Below, piece after piece: positions 45,701 to 55,208 of a DNA stretch of 64,000 nucleotides. Origin of the DNA: Moniliella sp. 'wahieum' (lineage: Eukaryota > Basidiomycota > Moniliellomycetes > Moniliellales > Moniliellaceae); contig RSEE01000102.1 of assembly GCA_003971905.1 (NCBI GenBank), positions 1 through 64,000 on the forward strand, read 5' to 3'. How positions within the stretch are numbered: the stretch's first letter is position 1; the number at the start of each line of letters is the position of its first letter. The position numbers were made by a program, and so were the translations under genes. The notes beneath the pieces are model-generated. The model was given only the letters and a program-made list of their open reading frames with translations, was not told the DNA's origin and searched no databases.

Positions 45701-46700
45701 ATTTCATTGCACGTCGGCCCAAAGTCCGCACAAGTACGTTGTCTAACAGAGAAAGACACCTACATACTCATCTGGCAGAGATACTCGCGCTCAGTGCTTC
45801 CTGAGGGCCTGAGATGCAGAAACGACACTGAGTACGACGGATGATGGATGTGGCATGGATGACATGATGGCAGGAAGATGTCGATGATGTCATGCCGGCC
45901 GCGGCTGTGGCAAGGTGTAATGAAGAAGCTGTGGCCAAAAGCTATGGCAGCCACCCGGCCGGGCACCAGTCACCAGTCACCAGTCACCGACCACCGGTCG
46001 TTAGCAACTAGTAACACCGAAAGCTTGAAGCTTGAAGCTAGGAGCTTGGACTCGGTACGTGGAGTACGTCGAACGTACTGAGCGCCGTGCTGCACGTATA
46101 CGACTCGAACATTGAGCGTGTTGAACGTGTTGAACAGGATGAACGTTGAGTTCAAGTTGAACTCAACGATCGTGTTGATCACGGTAGTGTGACTATAGTG
46201 TTCCACGCGATTATCGAGATTTTCCCGCCGCGGGCACATTAGTTTTGGTCGTCCAACCGGCCACCGGCTGACCTTCTCTTTTCCCAGTGCTCAAGCTTCC
46301 AGGATTCAAGTGCTCAAGGGCTCAGGTGCTCAGCGCGCTCAGGCCGCTCTCAAATTCAGATATCAGAGGACATCATTACCACTTGGTGTGCCAGTCCAAG
46401 TGTACCATGCCCAGCGCCGACGATAAATCGATAGGTGAGACTGCGAGTGTGACAATACTAGCCAGCGTTCCTTGCCACACCTGAATAGTGAATAGTGAAT
46501 AGTGAATCGCCACGCCCCCGAAACAGGCGTACGTTGCGTCTCGTTGCTCGTATGGGGCCGTGGTACGCGGGCCTTGTCCCCTTCCCCCGTCTTCTCTACG
46601 CTCTACGTCTACACGCTACACTATCTACACTTTCCATGCCAACCAATGCACAACCACGCTCAGATCCCCCAATCCTCGCACACACTATATATTTTGCGGT
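42786..46700. other. Long AT-richer intergenic region with short palindromic repeats
   Basis: Nearly 4 kb without a supported gene. Stops are dense in all frames. It holds AAGCTTGAAGCTTGAAGCTT at about 43,744, and related words at about 45,558 and 46,020. Several CAGTACTGAG/GAGTACTC words lie at about 43,425-43,520. A hairpin TGCTATTA/TAATAGCA spans 44,910-44,949, and CACCAGTCACCAGTCACC lies at about 45,964. Confidence 0.5.
44910..44949. repeat. Hairpin with AGCGCT-type inner repeats
   Basis: TGCTATTA and TAATAGCA are exact reverse complements and enclose three CGCTAA-type units (GCTAAGCGCTAAACGCTAA). No gene is nearby. Confidence 0.55.
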
Positions 46701-48547
46701 TCACGATCCACTTGTCCTTCCCGTTGCGCGTGCCAGCCCATCAATCCCATCAATCCCATCGATGCCATCGATCCCATCGCTCTCCCCTAGCCCGAGACCC
46801 GCGAGACGTCGTGCAACGTCGGCAGCCGCTTGCGCACGTGCTGCTTCAGGCAACAGTTGTACCCTGCTACGTTCGGCCTCGAGCAAGTGCAGCAAATTGG
46901 TATGGGCCGCGACCCTCTGTTCGGCCTGCTGATCGTCCAGCGCGAAGGAAGATAGGTGATCAAACGCACGATCAAAGTGGTCCCGGTCTTGCTCTTGTCC
47001 AATTTTGTCCTGGTCCTTGTCCTGGTCTTGGTCTTGGTCTTGGTCTTGGTCTTGGTCTTGGTCTTGGTCTTGGTCTTGGTCTTGGTCTTGGTCTTGGTCC
47101 TGATCGGCCGATGCAGCCGGAACGAATCCGCCAAACCCATCCGCATCATCCTGCTCCCCTTGTGCATCCACGTCCAATTCCTCGTCGGTGTTGGTGTTAG
47201 CGGCCCGGGCGGCGGAAGGGTCAGACGGGGCAAAGTGATCTTCGAACCCAAGTGGCTCGTCGGCGTAGGCATGGGAACCCACCGCGAACGTCTCGCCCGC
47301 TTCGAGCTCAAGGAACCGATGCAGTGCTGCGGTGGCGCGGGCTCGGCGTTGGTCCAGGCTGATGGCATCCTGGGCCTTTTGCGCGTCTAACCACGAGGGC
47401 TCGGAAGGCGCATCAGCGGACGCCGACGCCGACGCCGACGCTGACGCCAAAGCAGATGCAGAGGCAGATGAGACCGCGTCCTGGGTATGGGGAGTAGTAT
47501 TGGTGTCCCACAAGGGGGCAAGTTTCGCTTCCGCTTGGTGGATCCGAGCAAGGAAGGCCTTAGCCAACGCTTCGTCTTCTGCGGTAGGCTGGGCATGTTC
47601 CGCGCCCGTCGGCGCACCGTCCAACAACAAGTCCCCATCCCATTCGCCCCACAGCGGGCTGGGACCGAGACCCACGTCGTGGCGAAGCAGGCGCTCGGAG
47701 GGCGGGGGGCTGGGCACCGAGGTCCCGTCCCGCCGCGGTCCTGACTCGACTAGAACCATGCCAGGCCCATGTGAGCCATGAGAGCTTCGCGCGCCCGCTC
47801 CAACGGCGCCTGGTCCTCTTCCTCTTCGTCCTCGTCGTCCTCCTCATCGGGATCCTGTTCATGCTTGTGGTACGGATCGTCGGTGTCTGGACCCCCTCTG
47901 TCCCTTCCGGCGCGTCGGTCCAGGATAAAGCTTGGTCCGGAGGCAGGTACCCCTCGGTCCGCCAAGGCACGTGCATCGGCCAAGACGAGGTACTCCCAAT
48001 TGCGTTCCAAGAACGCATCTTGTACCTTCTCGGCAGCCTCACGAGCACGGGCGGCGGCGGGGGTTGGGGCTGGGCTGCTGGAGGGCGCGTAGGAGGGCGC
48101 GCAGACGAGGGCGGGACAGGCGCAATGGCCAATGCGACAGCCAGATCCTGGGCATCGAGAAAGAGCGACAGGTCGTCCAGCACGCGGACCTGGTCGGCTG
48201 CGTCCGGGACGCCGGCCAAGCTCACGAGCACGACGGACGCGCCCTGCTGGAGGGAGGCGGTGATGCTGGCCTGGGCGGCGGCGTGGTGGTGGCGCTGCTG
48301 GTGGTGGGGTCGCGGGGCGGGAGGAGGGGGAGCGGGATGAGGTCGAAGTGGACCTGGGCGGTGTAGTACTTGTTGCGGATGGTCCAGGGGATGCGGTGTG
48401 GGTCTGCGGGTGTGGGGGGCGTGTCGGGTGGATGAGGGTGTGGACGAGCGCGGCGGCCTGGGGCGGCGGTTGGCGGGCGGCGGTGGAGGGCGCGTGCGGC
48501 GCAAGAAGGAGGATGCGCTGGGCGGCGTCTTCGGGGGGGGCGGCCAT
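46701..48547 (-). CDS. AAGAB/Irc6-like alpha- and gamma-adaptin-binding protein
   Basis: The ATG at 48547 (a second in frame lies at 48574) reads MAAPPEDAAQRILLLAPHAP, a strand and loop of a degenerate GTPase-like domain. Then come WTIRNKYYTAQVHFDLIPLP, the family hallmark, LAGVPDAADQVRVLDDLSLF, and an Ala-rich helix with AFLERNWEYLVLADARAL. An acidic stretch follows. The C-terminal half (46,701-47,760) is one open frame with a (Asp-Gln)n run, an FDHLSSF-type box and LPEAARAQAAADVARRLAG. AAGAB and yeast Irc6 are assembly chaperones for AP-1 and AP-2 clathrin adaptors. The N-terminal domain is spread over three frames, so several single-base shifts are present there. The gene is divergent from the RBR ligase, 311 bases apart. 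Family assignment rests on the order of motifs. Confidence 0.6.
46738..46782. repeat. ATCGATCCC/ATCAATCCC 9-base repeat
   Basis: Four to five 9-base units at the 3' end of the AAGAB-like gene encode an Ile-Asp-Gly tripeptide repeat near its C-terminus. Confidence 0.7.
47021..47100. repeat. CTTGGT hexamer microsatellite
   Basis: About thirteen nearly perfect GGTCTT units, in frame within the AAGAB-like gene, encode an Asp-Gln dipeptide run on the minus strand. Confidence 0.9.
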
Positions 48548-48857
48548 TGGGTAGTACTGGAGAGCAAGCACCATGCAAGGCACGCCCCAGCAGACGCACC
48601 CCCCGCTTAGCTAACCACGCACGCCACGTGCTGGTGACGTCATGTGCCTCAACTGCGGGGCAAACCCCGCCTTGAACGTTCAACCGAACCCAGCCGGCCA
48701 CAGCGGCGCCCTGCCCGCGCAGGTCGCGGGGCACCGCGCCTGTGCGCCCCCGCCCGCCCGCGCTGGGCTTAGCTCAGCCGCCGCCCAATCAAAGTACAAC
48801 CCCCCCCCCCCCACCACCCCATGCCGCTGCCCCCGCCGACGCTCGTCCGACATCGAC
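48548..48857. promoter_or_regulatory. Divergent promoter between AAGAB-like and RBR genes
   Basis: About 310 bases separate the two start codons. The region carries a C run of about 12 at 48,800-48,811, about 50 bases before the RBR ATG, and GC-rich sequence. No TATA box is clear. Confidence 0.4.
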
Positions 48858-50634
48858 ATGACCTCCTCCGACAACGACTCTGTCCCCGACTTGGAGGCCC
48901 TCGACGACGACCCCGCCCAGTTCTTCTATGCCGACGACGACGACGACGACCTCGCCGTGTTTGATGCCTCGGACGCCGACCAAGTCAACCTCGATGGCGC
49001 CCAGTCGGCGATCGACGAGGCCGACCTCGACTCCGTCTCCCACCCCCGCAAGAAGCCGTGGGAGGTCGAGTACGCCTCGCGCAACGAGCAGGACATCACC
49101 AACCTCCAGACCAAGGAGGTGGACCAGATCGCTGCCATGTTCAATGTCAAGGTACGCCCCCCCCCTCCCCCCCCTCCCCCCCTGTCTGGTTTGGTTTATG
49201 TGTCTGACCCCATCTCTACAACAGGACACAGACGCGGCCATTCTGTTGCGCCACATGAACTGGAACAAGGAGCGCCTGATCGAGCGCTACATGGATGCCC
49301 CCGATGAGGTCAAGTACGAGGCCGGCGTCATTGACGATCCCTCCCGTCCTCGTGTGGCGCTGATGACGCCCCACGACACGTTTACATGCGAATGTGCTTC
49401 CAATCGACGGACGACCTGCTTCCTCTCACTTTGAAGCAGGAACGAAAGCTGCAGGAGTACGAGCGTGCCGTGGCGCGTGCCCGCAACGCTGCATCTGCAT
49501 TGGTCCACCCGATCACCCTTGATCCCTCGGTTCCTCGCATGTCCACCCTGGCTCTCGCGTGCGGGCATCGGTACTGTACCTCGTGCTACACCGAGTACCT
49601 CAACAACAAGATCAAGAACGAGGGTGAGTCGCGGCGCGTGCAGTGCATGGACGAGTCGTGCAAGCTCATTATTGATGAGAATACAATTGGTCAACTGGTG
49701 GATCCGTCGGTCCTAGAGCGGTACCGTACCCTGCTCAACCGTGCATTTGTTTCCGATTCCGGGATCATGGCGTGGTGTCCTGCGCCCGGGTGCGAGTTGG
49801 CGGTTGAATGCCACGTTTCGCACAAGAAACTCACTACGACGGTACCTACCGTCCGCTGTGGCGAGGGGCACGAATTTTGCTTTGGATGCAGTCAAGAAGG
49901 TCATGCGCCCTGTATTTGCCGCATCGTCCATCTCTGGCTCAAAAAGTGCGAGGACGACAGCGAAACATCCAATTGGATCAAGGCGAATACCCAGGACTGC
50001 CCGAATCCCAACTGCAATTCGTTGATTGAGAAGAATGGCGGGTGCAACCACATGACGTGTCGGAAATGCCGGTACGAATTTTGTTGGATTTGCGAGGGCC
50101 CGTGGTCCGAGCACGGCAATTCCTACTACAATTGCAACCGGTTTGACGTCAAGAAGGCCCAGGAAAAGGAAAGTCGGAAATCGTCGGGTGAGCTTGGAGC
50201 GGTACTTGCACTACTTTAACCGGTACCAGAACCACGAGCAATCCGCGCGTCTTGATGAGAAGCTCATGGTCCAGACGCGAAGATATGGATGCAATGCAAG
50301 AAGCTGGTGTCTTGTCTTGGTCCGAAGTACAGTTCTTGGCCAAAGCAGCGACAGTGGTCAATGAGGTCGGATGACGCTCAAGTGGACGTATGCCATGGCA
50401 TTTTACCTCCAGCGTAACAACATGACGGAAATTTTCGAAGACAACCAGCGCGATCTCGAACGCGCAGTGGAAGAGTTGTCGGAACAACTTCAGTCGCGGA
50501 TCGACCAGGACACCATTACCCAACTCCGACAAAAGGTCACGGACCTCATGGTCTATGTGCAACGTCGACGCGAAATCATGCTTGGCGATACACTCCAGGG
50601 CTACCCGGAAGGTCGATGGGAGTTCACCGTATAA
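48858..50634 (+). CDS. RBR-type E3 ubiquitin ligase, Ariadne family
   Basis: The ATG at 48858 starts an acidic N-terminus (SSDNDSVPDLEALDDD). The UBA-like domain (EVDQIAAMFNVK, then AAILLRHMNWNKERLIERYM) is joined over a 73-base intron at 49152-49224 (GTACGC to CAACAG). RING1 begins with MCFQSTDDLLPL and, after about 45 inserted residues, continues LACGHRYCTSCYTEYL. The IBR follows (WCPAPGCELAVEC, VRCGEGHEFCFGCS). RING2 carries the catalytic Cys in CPNPNCNSLIEKNGGCNHMTC and EFCWICEGPW. The Ariadne helical domain runs from LERYLHYFNRYQNHEQSA to LQGYPEGRWEFTV. The family takes ubiquitin from UbcH7-type E2s on the RING2 Cys and is activated by neddylated cullins. Single-base shifts near 49,390, 50,190, 50,280 and 50,365 interrupt the frame. 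Length is about 550 residues, as usual. Confidence 0.92.
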
Positions 50635-51479
50635 CTCGATGGGTTCTTCTTTTGCCTCTTGCGTCTTGCCTCTTGCCTTGCCTGCTTGCCCCCTCCTTCC
50701 CCTCTTGCCTTGGTAGTATAGGTATTATTTCCTTATATCCCGCCGCACCCGCCCTTTGCCCATGCATGTTGTGCTTTTTCTCGCTCCCCTTTGACCCTCG
50801 GCGTCCGACACCAAATGGCCGGGGGAACCCGCCGGAACACACCCACCCGATCCTAGTACAGGGAAGTCTACAGGACCTTTCCTTCCCTCCCTTCCTCCCT
50901 CCCTCCTTCCCTCCCTTGCTCGCTTGCTCTCCTCGACCTGTAGGTCGCCTACTGTTCTGCTTGTTGTCGCGCCTTCATCCTGTACACGTACCACGTACCC
51001 CGTACCACGCATCCACCCTTCTTGCTTGTCGCTCGCCTATGGGATCTGGGATCTGGCGGGCGTCAGGGTGGACTCGCCTCTACTTTCTTCTCTCCTCCTC
51101 TCCCCCTCCCCTGCCTCCTGTGCGTTCGTTTCTTTCCTTTGCCTTTGCCTTTGCCTTTGCTTTTTTCGTCTTCCTTTCCCTTTCCCTTTTCGTCCCGTTT
51201 CCCTCATGGGTCTCGCTCCTCCCTCCCTCCGTCCCCCGTCCCATCCCTCCCCGTCCTCCCGAAGCCAGCTCCTCCACGTCGCGGAACCTGGATACCCGCA
51301 TCGAATCTTGCCTTGCCCCGTCTAGGCCATATTTGATACTTGATACTTGATGCTTGATACCGGGGGTGCTTGATGTTTGATGCTTGGGGGCTTGATGCTT
51401 GGTGCACATCGACTGGCACAGAGCATCTAAGGTTCAGATACCCCGTACCGTCGCGGGTGGGCCGGCGTGGGCGCTGAGT
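50635..51479. other. Intergenic region with pyrimidine tracts
   Basis: No gene is seen. CTTCCCTCCC and TTTGCC repeats dominate (50,880-51,190). TTGATACTTGATGCTTGATA repeats lie at about 51,330-51,400. Confidence 0.5.
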
Positions 51480-51600
51480 AGCGCGTAGGTATCCAATTAA
51501 CCTTGTGGCGCTTCCAAGTAACCCCCGCAAGATGAACGGTTAGGTTTAGACGTAGCGTTCTCCCTGTCCCAGCCTTACGCTCTGTCAATGAAATGGACGC
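51480..51600 (+). repeat. Copy of a conserved LINE-type 3' tail, plus orientation
   Basis: About 95 bases (from GTGGCGC to CAATGAAATGG) match, in inverse orientation and with few differences, the sequence at 52,500-52,600. The core from AAGTAACCCCCGCAAG to GTAGCGTTC is almost identical. In the other copy this sequence follows directly after a LINE C-terminal coding piece, so it is best read as a 3' untranslated tail left by a strongly truncated insertion. Confidence 0.65.
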
Positions 51601-52499
51601 GATCTAGAGAGAGAGGATGTTGCGGTGCGGGTGCGGGTGCCGGTGGAGCGCAGGTATTAATGGCGGAATGGTGCCCCGCCTGGGCCTGCATGCACCAGAT
51701 GATGACGGATTCCCGATTCATCTTCACCTTCAAGTCTTTTGCTAGGAAGTTATTGTGCTAATCATTTACAGCGCTTCAGGATCAGGCTCAGTGCTCAGGA
51801 CATGTGACGGCAGAGATCATTGGAGCATCGTTCGTATACATCAGTCGTAGTGTCGTGTCTTCAAGGTTCAATCTTCAAGCTTCAACTAAGCAGTATTCCA
51901 TGGGTACTGTCACGGTTAATTTACGTTACCGTGCCGCTTTAACCGTTTCCGGTTACCCTTCACTTGAAGCTTAAAGCTGAAGCTTGAAGCTTGACCGGCG
52001 ACCGGGGACCCATCATGCATTACTAGTCACTAGTCACCAGTCACTGCACACGACGGACACTTCCATCAGAGCACATATATGATCGTGCACCGTGCACCGT
52101 ACACCATGCGCCGCCAGCGGGCCGGGCGGGCTCATCGCGCTCATCGATCATCGCCTTTCGCGTGCTCCTCCATCCACAAACAAAAGGAAGACAAGACACG
52201 TATCCATAGCATATCCAAGCACACTGAGATCTGAGAGTAAACGCGCTATACTGAGAGAAAAGGGCGCTACTGGGAGAGAGAAGATGCTACTGAGTAGGGC
52301 GAATCGAATCACGCTCAGCTCTCACGCTCCTGCGGCAACCGGTAAGGTACAAGTGACTAGTGACGGTAGGTTAACCGGTAAAGCCTAAGGCCTAAGGTAG
52401 AGACGGGAGGGGGGGGCAAGGGAGCTTGTATTTTTGCATTGCGCTGTTTTGGCCCTGAAACAAACCAACCAAAAAACCAAACAAAAAACTAGTAACTTC
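51601..52499. other. Spacer between two inverted LINE tails
   Basis: About 900 bases without a gene. It contains CTTCAAGCTTCAACTAAG (about 51,873), CACTTGAAGCTTAAAGCTGA (about 51,960), CACTAGTCACCAGTCACTG (about 52,026) and GCCTAAGGCCTAAGG (about 52,382). Confidence 0.5.
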
Positions 52500-52870
52500 C
52501 ATTTCATTGGCAGACTTAAGAAGGCTGGGACAGGGGGAACGCTACGTCTAAACCTAACCGTTCATCTTGCGGGGGTTACTTAGGGGCGCCACCAGGGTCA
52601 AGGAACCAGGGGGATCGCCAGGATATCAGGACCCTCCGGCTCATGCCATCCGGTCCCGTACCCTAGGAAGCGCGTATGGACACGGAGGAACGTGGTTGAC
52701 ATCCGAGCGAGGAACCATTTCCACTGAGACTTAGTAGCCAACTCCTTCCAATGCGCAAACAACTTGCTCGCCGTCTTGGTGCCGTAGTATCCTCGCGTCG
52801 TCAAAACCAGGGGGAAAAACGTCTCTTGAGTGCGTCCCTGGTACTTGGCGTTCTTCTCGCATTCTGCTAT
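52500..52870 (-). mobile_element. LINE 3' fragment: C-terminal coding end plus tail
   Basis: On the minus strand, 52,865-52,625 encodes KYQGRTQETFFPLVLTTRGY, then ASKLFAHWKELATKSQ and ARMSTTFLRVHTRFLGYG. This matches the extreme C-terminus of the LINE polymerase group whose polymerase core lies at 10.7-12.3 kb (the group ends with a positive-sense ARMSxxxLRxxN-like helix). A stop follows at about 52,598. The next 100 bases are the tail also found at 51,480-51,600. The piece is truncated at its 5' side at about 52,870, where AT-rich unrelated sequence starts. Confidence 0.55.
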
Positions 52871-53626
52871 ACAAAAACAAAAACCAAAACCAAATAAACA
52901 AAAGACGAAAAGATGAGTAGGAACAACTCCAAAGTAACCGGGTACCGGGTAGCGGGTACCAGGTATCCCAGTTACCTCGGAACCGAGCGTCGAACCGCCC
53001 CCAGCGTCACCACCCCAACTCAAAACCAAACAGAAAAAGGAAAAGAGAAAAGAAAAGAGAAAGAAAAAGAGAAAAGAGAAAAGAGAAAAGAGAAAAAGAA
53101 CCAAAAAAATAAAATAAAACGAGAAGGGTCGCGAGCAGGATGCTCTTTCTCGACCACGATTAGAATCAAGATCAAGATCCAGTCGTCGATGAGTTCTGAG
53201 AACGACGATCCGACTCGGAGAGAGCATTTTGATTGAACATGGGATACCTGCGAAACGCTGCAGAGTGTCCGTCCGTCCGTCCGTGGGCGCGCACCTCCCA
53301 TGCCACATGCCACACTGACACGCGAGGGAGAGACAGAGGGGAGAAGCAAGGTACGAAAGGTTGGTACGTGCGGGGACCGGTGTGCCGGTATGGTGTGGCG
53401 TAGTGTGACATGTGAGGTCACACCAGAGGTGTAACGCGGTGGGATCCGAAATAACATGTAACAGGTCGGAGATTGGAAATTGAGATTGGAAAATCAAGTA
53501 CAAAGGAGACCCCCGGCGAGGAGTAGAGGAAGAGAAGACAGAGAGACGTGTTGTGTCGGACGCTTTCCCCGCGGTGGTTGCAGCCCCCCAATCTCATCTG
53601 TGAGAGAGACACACGAGACACACACG
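52871..53626. other. A-rich and microsatellite-rich spacer
   Basis: AAAAGAGAAAAG repeats at about 53,036-53,120 and CCGGGTACCGGGTAGCGGGT at about 52,939. No gene is seen. The end of the region contains the 3' end of the chitin deacetylase gene. Confidence 0.5.
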
Positions 53627-55208
53627 TTACAACACCACGACCAGTGCGGCGGGCGCGATAGCCGCCAAGGCCAGAGCGACAGTCGTCATGGGCGAACCAG
53701 CGTCCCTGCTGCCTTGGCAACCGGGGCGCTCGAGGCTGCCGCAGCGGGCGATGCGGATGCGGGGGCGGTAGACCCCCGCCCCAAGGTGGACGAGGAACCT
53801 GTTGATCCCAAGAGCTGGATCCCGAAGCAAGGTTGCGAGAAAGGGAAGTGTAGTCGCCCAAGCTAGGACCCTTTGGGTCGCCCACCTTGGCCAGACCACC
53901 ATCAGTAATATAAGTGCGCCGCGTTTGGGCAGGATAGTGTCTACGTTTTCCACCTCGTATTTTGGTCCAAACTGGTTCTGGTACCACGGCAAGCCGAGAA
54001 CATCTGGTACACAGTTAGGCTTGTACTTGACCGAGGAGTTGCCTAGGTCGTAGTAGTATTGCTTGAACGCCTGGACTGCTTGGTCCTTGGTTTCGTGCAT
54101 CAGAGTGTTGATCCCTGGTGCACTTGCGTTCGTCGCCCATGCCGCATACTCCCCCGTGACCTTATCGTACGTCGTGCCCTTGCAGCCGGCCAGGTCTTCC
54201 GTGCCACTGCCGTCCTTCAGACACCAGTCGTCGGCCTAAGGCAACGCCAAGCCAACAATCAAATGGGGAACCGTAGTAGGGATCGGGAGTAAGGACGGGG
54301 TTAGTCAACCGTAACCAAAGAAGGGGAGAAGTAGGGGAGAAGCACAAGGGAGAAATAAGGTAGAGCAAGGGGACGTACATCACGGTTCCACATCACAGCT
54401 TGCATACCCAGCACTTCCTTGGCGATAGCGCGGACGCGGTTATCCAAGTCTCCCTCGGGTGGGCGCCAGTACATGGGCACCTTTCCCGTGTACTCGTAAA
54501 TCAACTGCATGGTCCAGGCGAGATCGCCCAAGATCTGGAGATCGGTCTTGCTAGTCTGGATGGAATGGGAGAACGTGTGGACGCCCAAGTGGATGAGATC
54601 GTGGGTGGAGATCATTGCCTTCATAGCAGCGGGACTGTTGAGCACATTGAACCCAATCAAAAAGTGCGTCGAAGGTTGCTGGTGCGCACTCAAAAACTTG
54701 GCTAGGTCCGGCGAGTACTGCGACGGGCCATCGTCAAAGGTTAGTGCTACCACATGGTCCGGGGTAAGGTACAAGTCGCCATTAAAGCAGTTGGTAATGG
54801 ACCAGTTGCACACGTTGCTCGTGTCCGTTCCGGGCGGGTACTCAATCCCAGCGTCAGACGCATTGGTCTGAGGGATGGAGGGGATCAAGCCAGCGGCCTT
54901 CTTGGCATTGTACCGCTGCACCCAAGCGTCCGGCAAGTCCTTCCTACCGGGCGCCTGGGGCGTGGTTGGCTCGGGTACGGCTTGCCGTTGGGCGACATGG
55001 CCCGGGCGAAGGGGCTGGACCGCCTTGGAAGTAAGGCTTGACGCTGGCTTGTTGCCGACGGTGGTGCACGGGCTGGTGGTGCGCATGCCCGCGCTCAAAT
55101 AGATAGGCAAGTTGGTTGCCGCGCTCCCGTGTCGGCCGCCACGGGTTGGGTGATGGCCGTGGCAGCAAGCAGGGCGGTGGCCAGAGCAGCAAGCTTGGTA
55201 GAACCCAT
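53627..55208 (-). CDS. GPI-anchored chitin deacetylase (polysaccharide deacetylase, CE4)
   Basis: The ATG at 55208 encodes a signal peptide (GSTKLAALATALLAATA, cleavage near AA-DTG). After a shift near 55,110 one frame runs to 54379. NodB motifs are VVALTFDDGPSQYS (motif 1 with both Asp), LGVHTFSHSI (His-x3-His, zinc) and YWRPPEGDLDNRVRAIAKE (motif 3), followed by MQAVMWNRD. A 143-base intron (54236-54378, GTACGT to CTTAG) leads to ADDWCLKDGSGTEDLAGCKG. A Ser/Ala/Thr-rich linker then precedes a hydrophobic GPI-signal tail (MTTVALALAAIAPAALVVVL), stop 53627. Frame changes lie in the linker, near 53,940 and 53,690. The enzyme converts wall chitin to chitosan at the cell surface. Conserved Cys pairs and length (about 460 residues) fit fungal Cda proteins. 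Confidence 0.9.

Noticed and set aside
51480-52600. A MITE-like DNA transposon bounded by 95-base inverted repeats
   Set aside because: The right repeat directly follows LINE coding sequence and no target-site duplication is evident, so a LINE tail explains it better.
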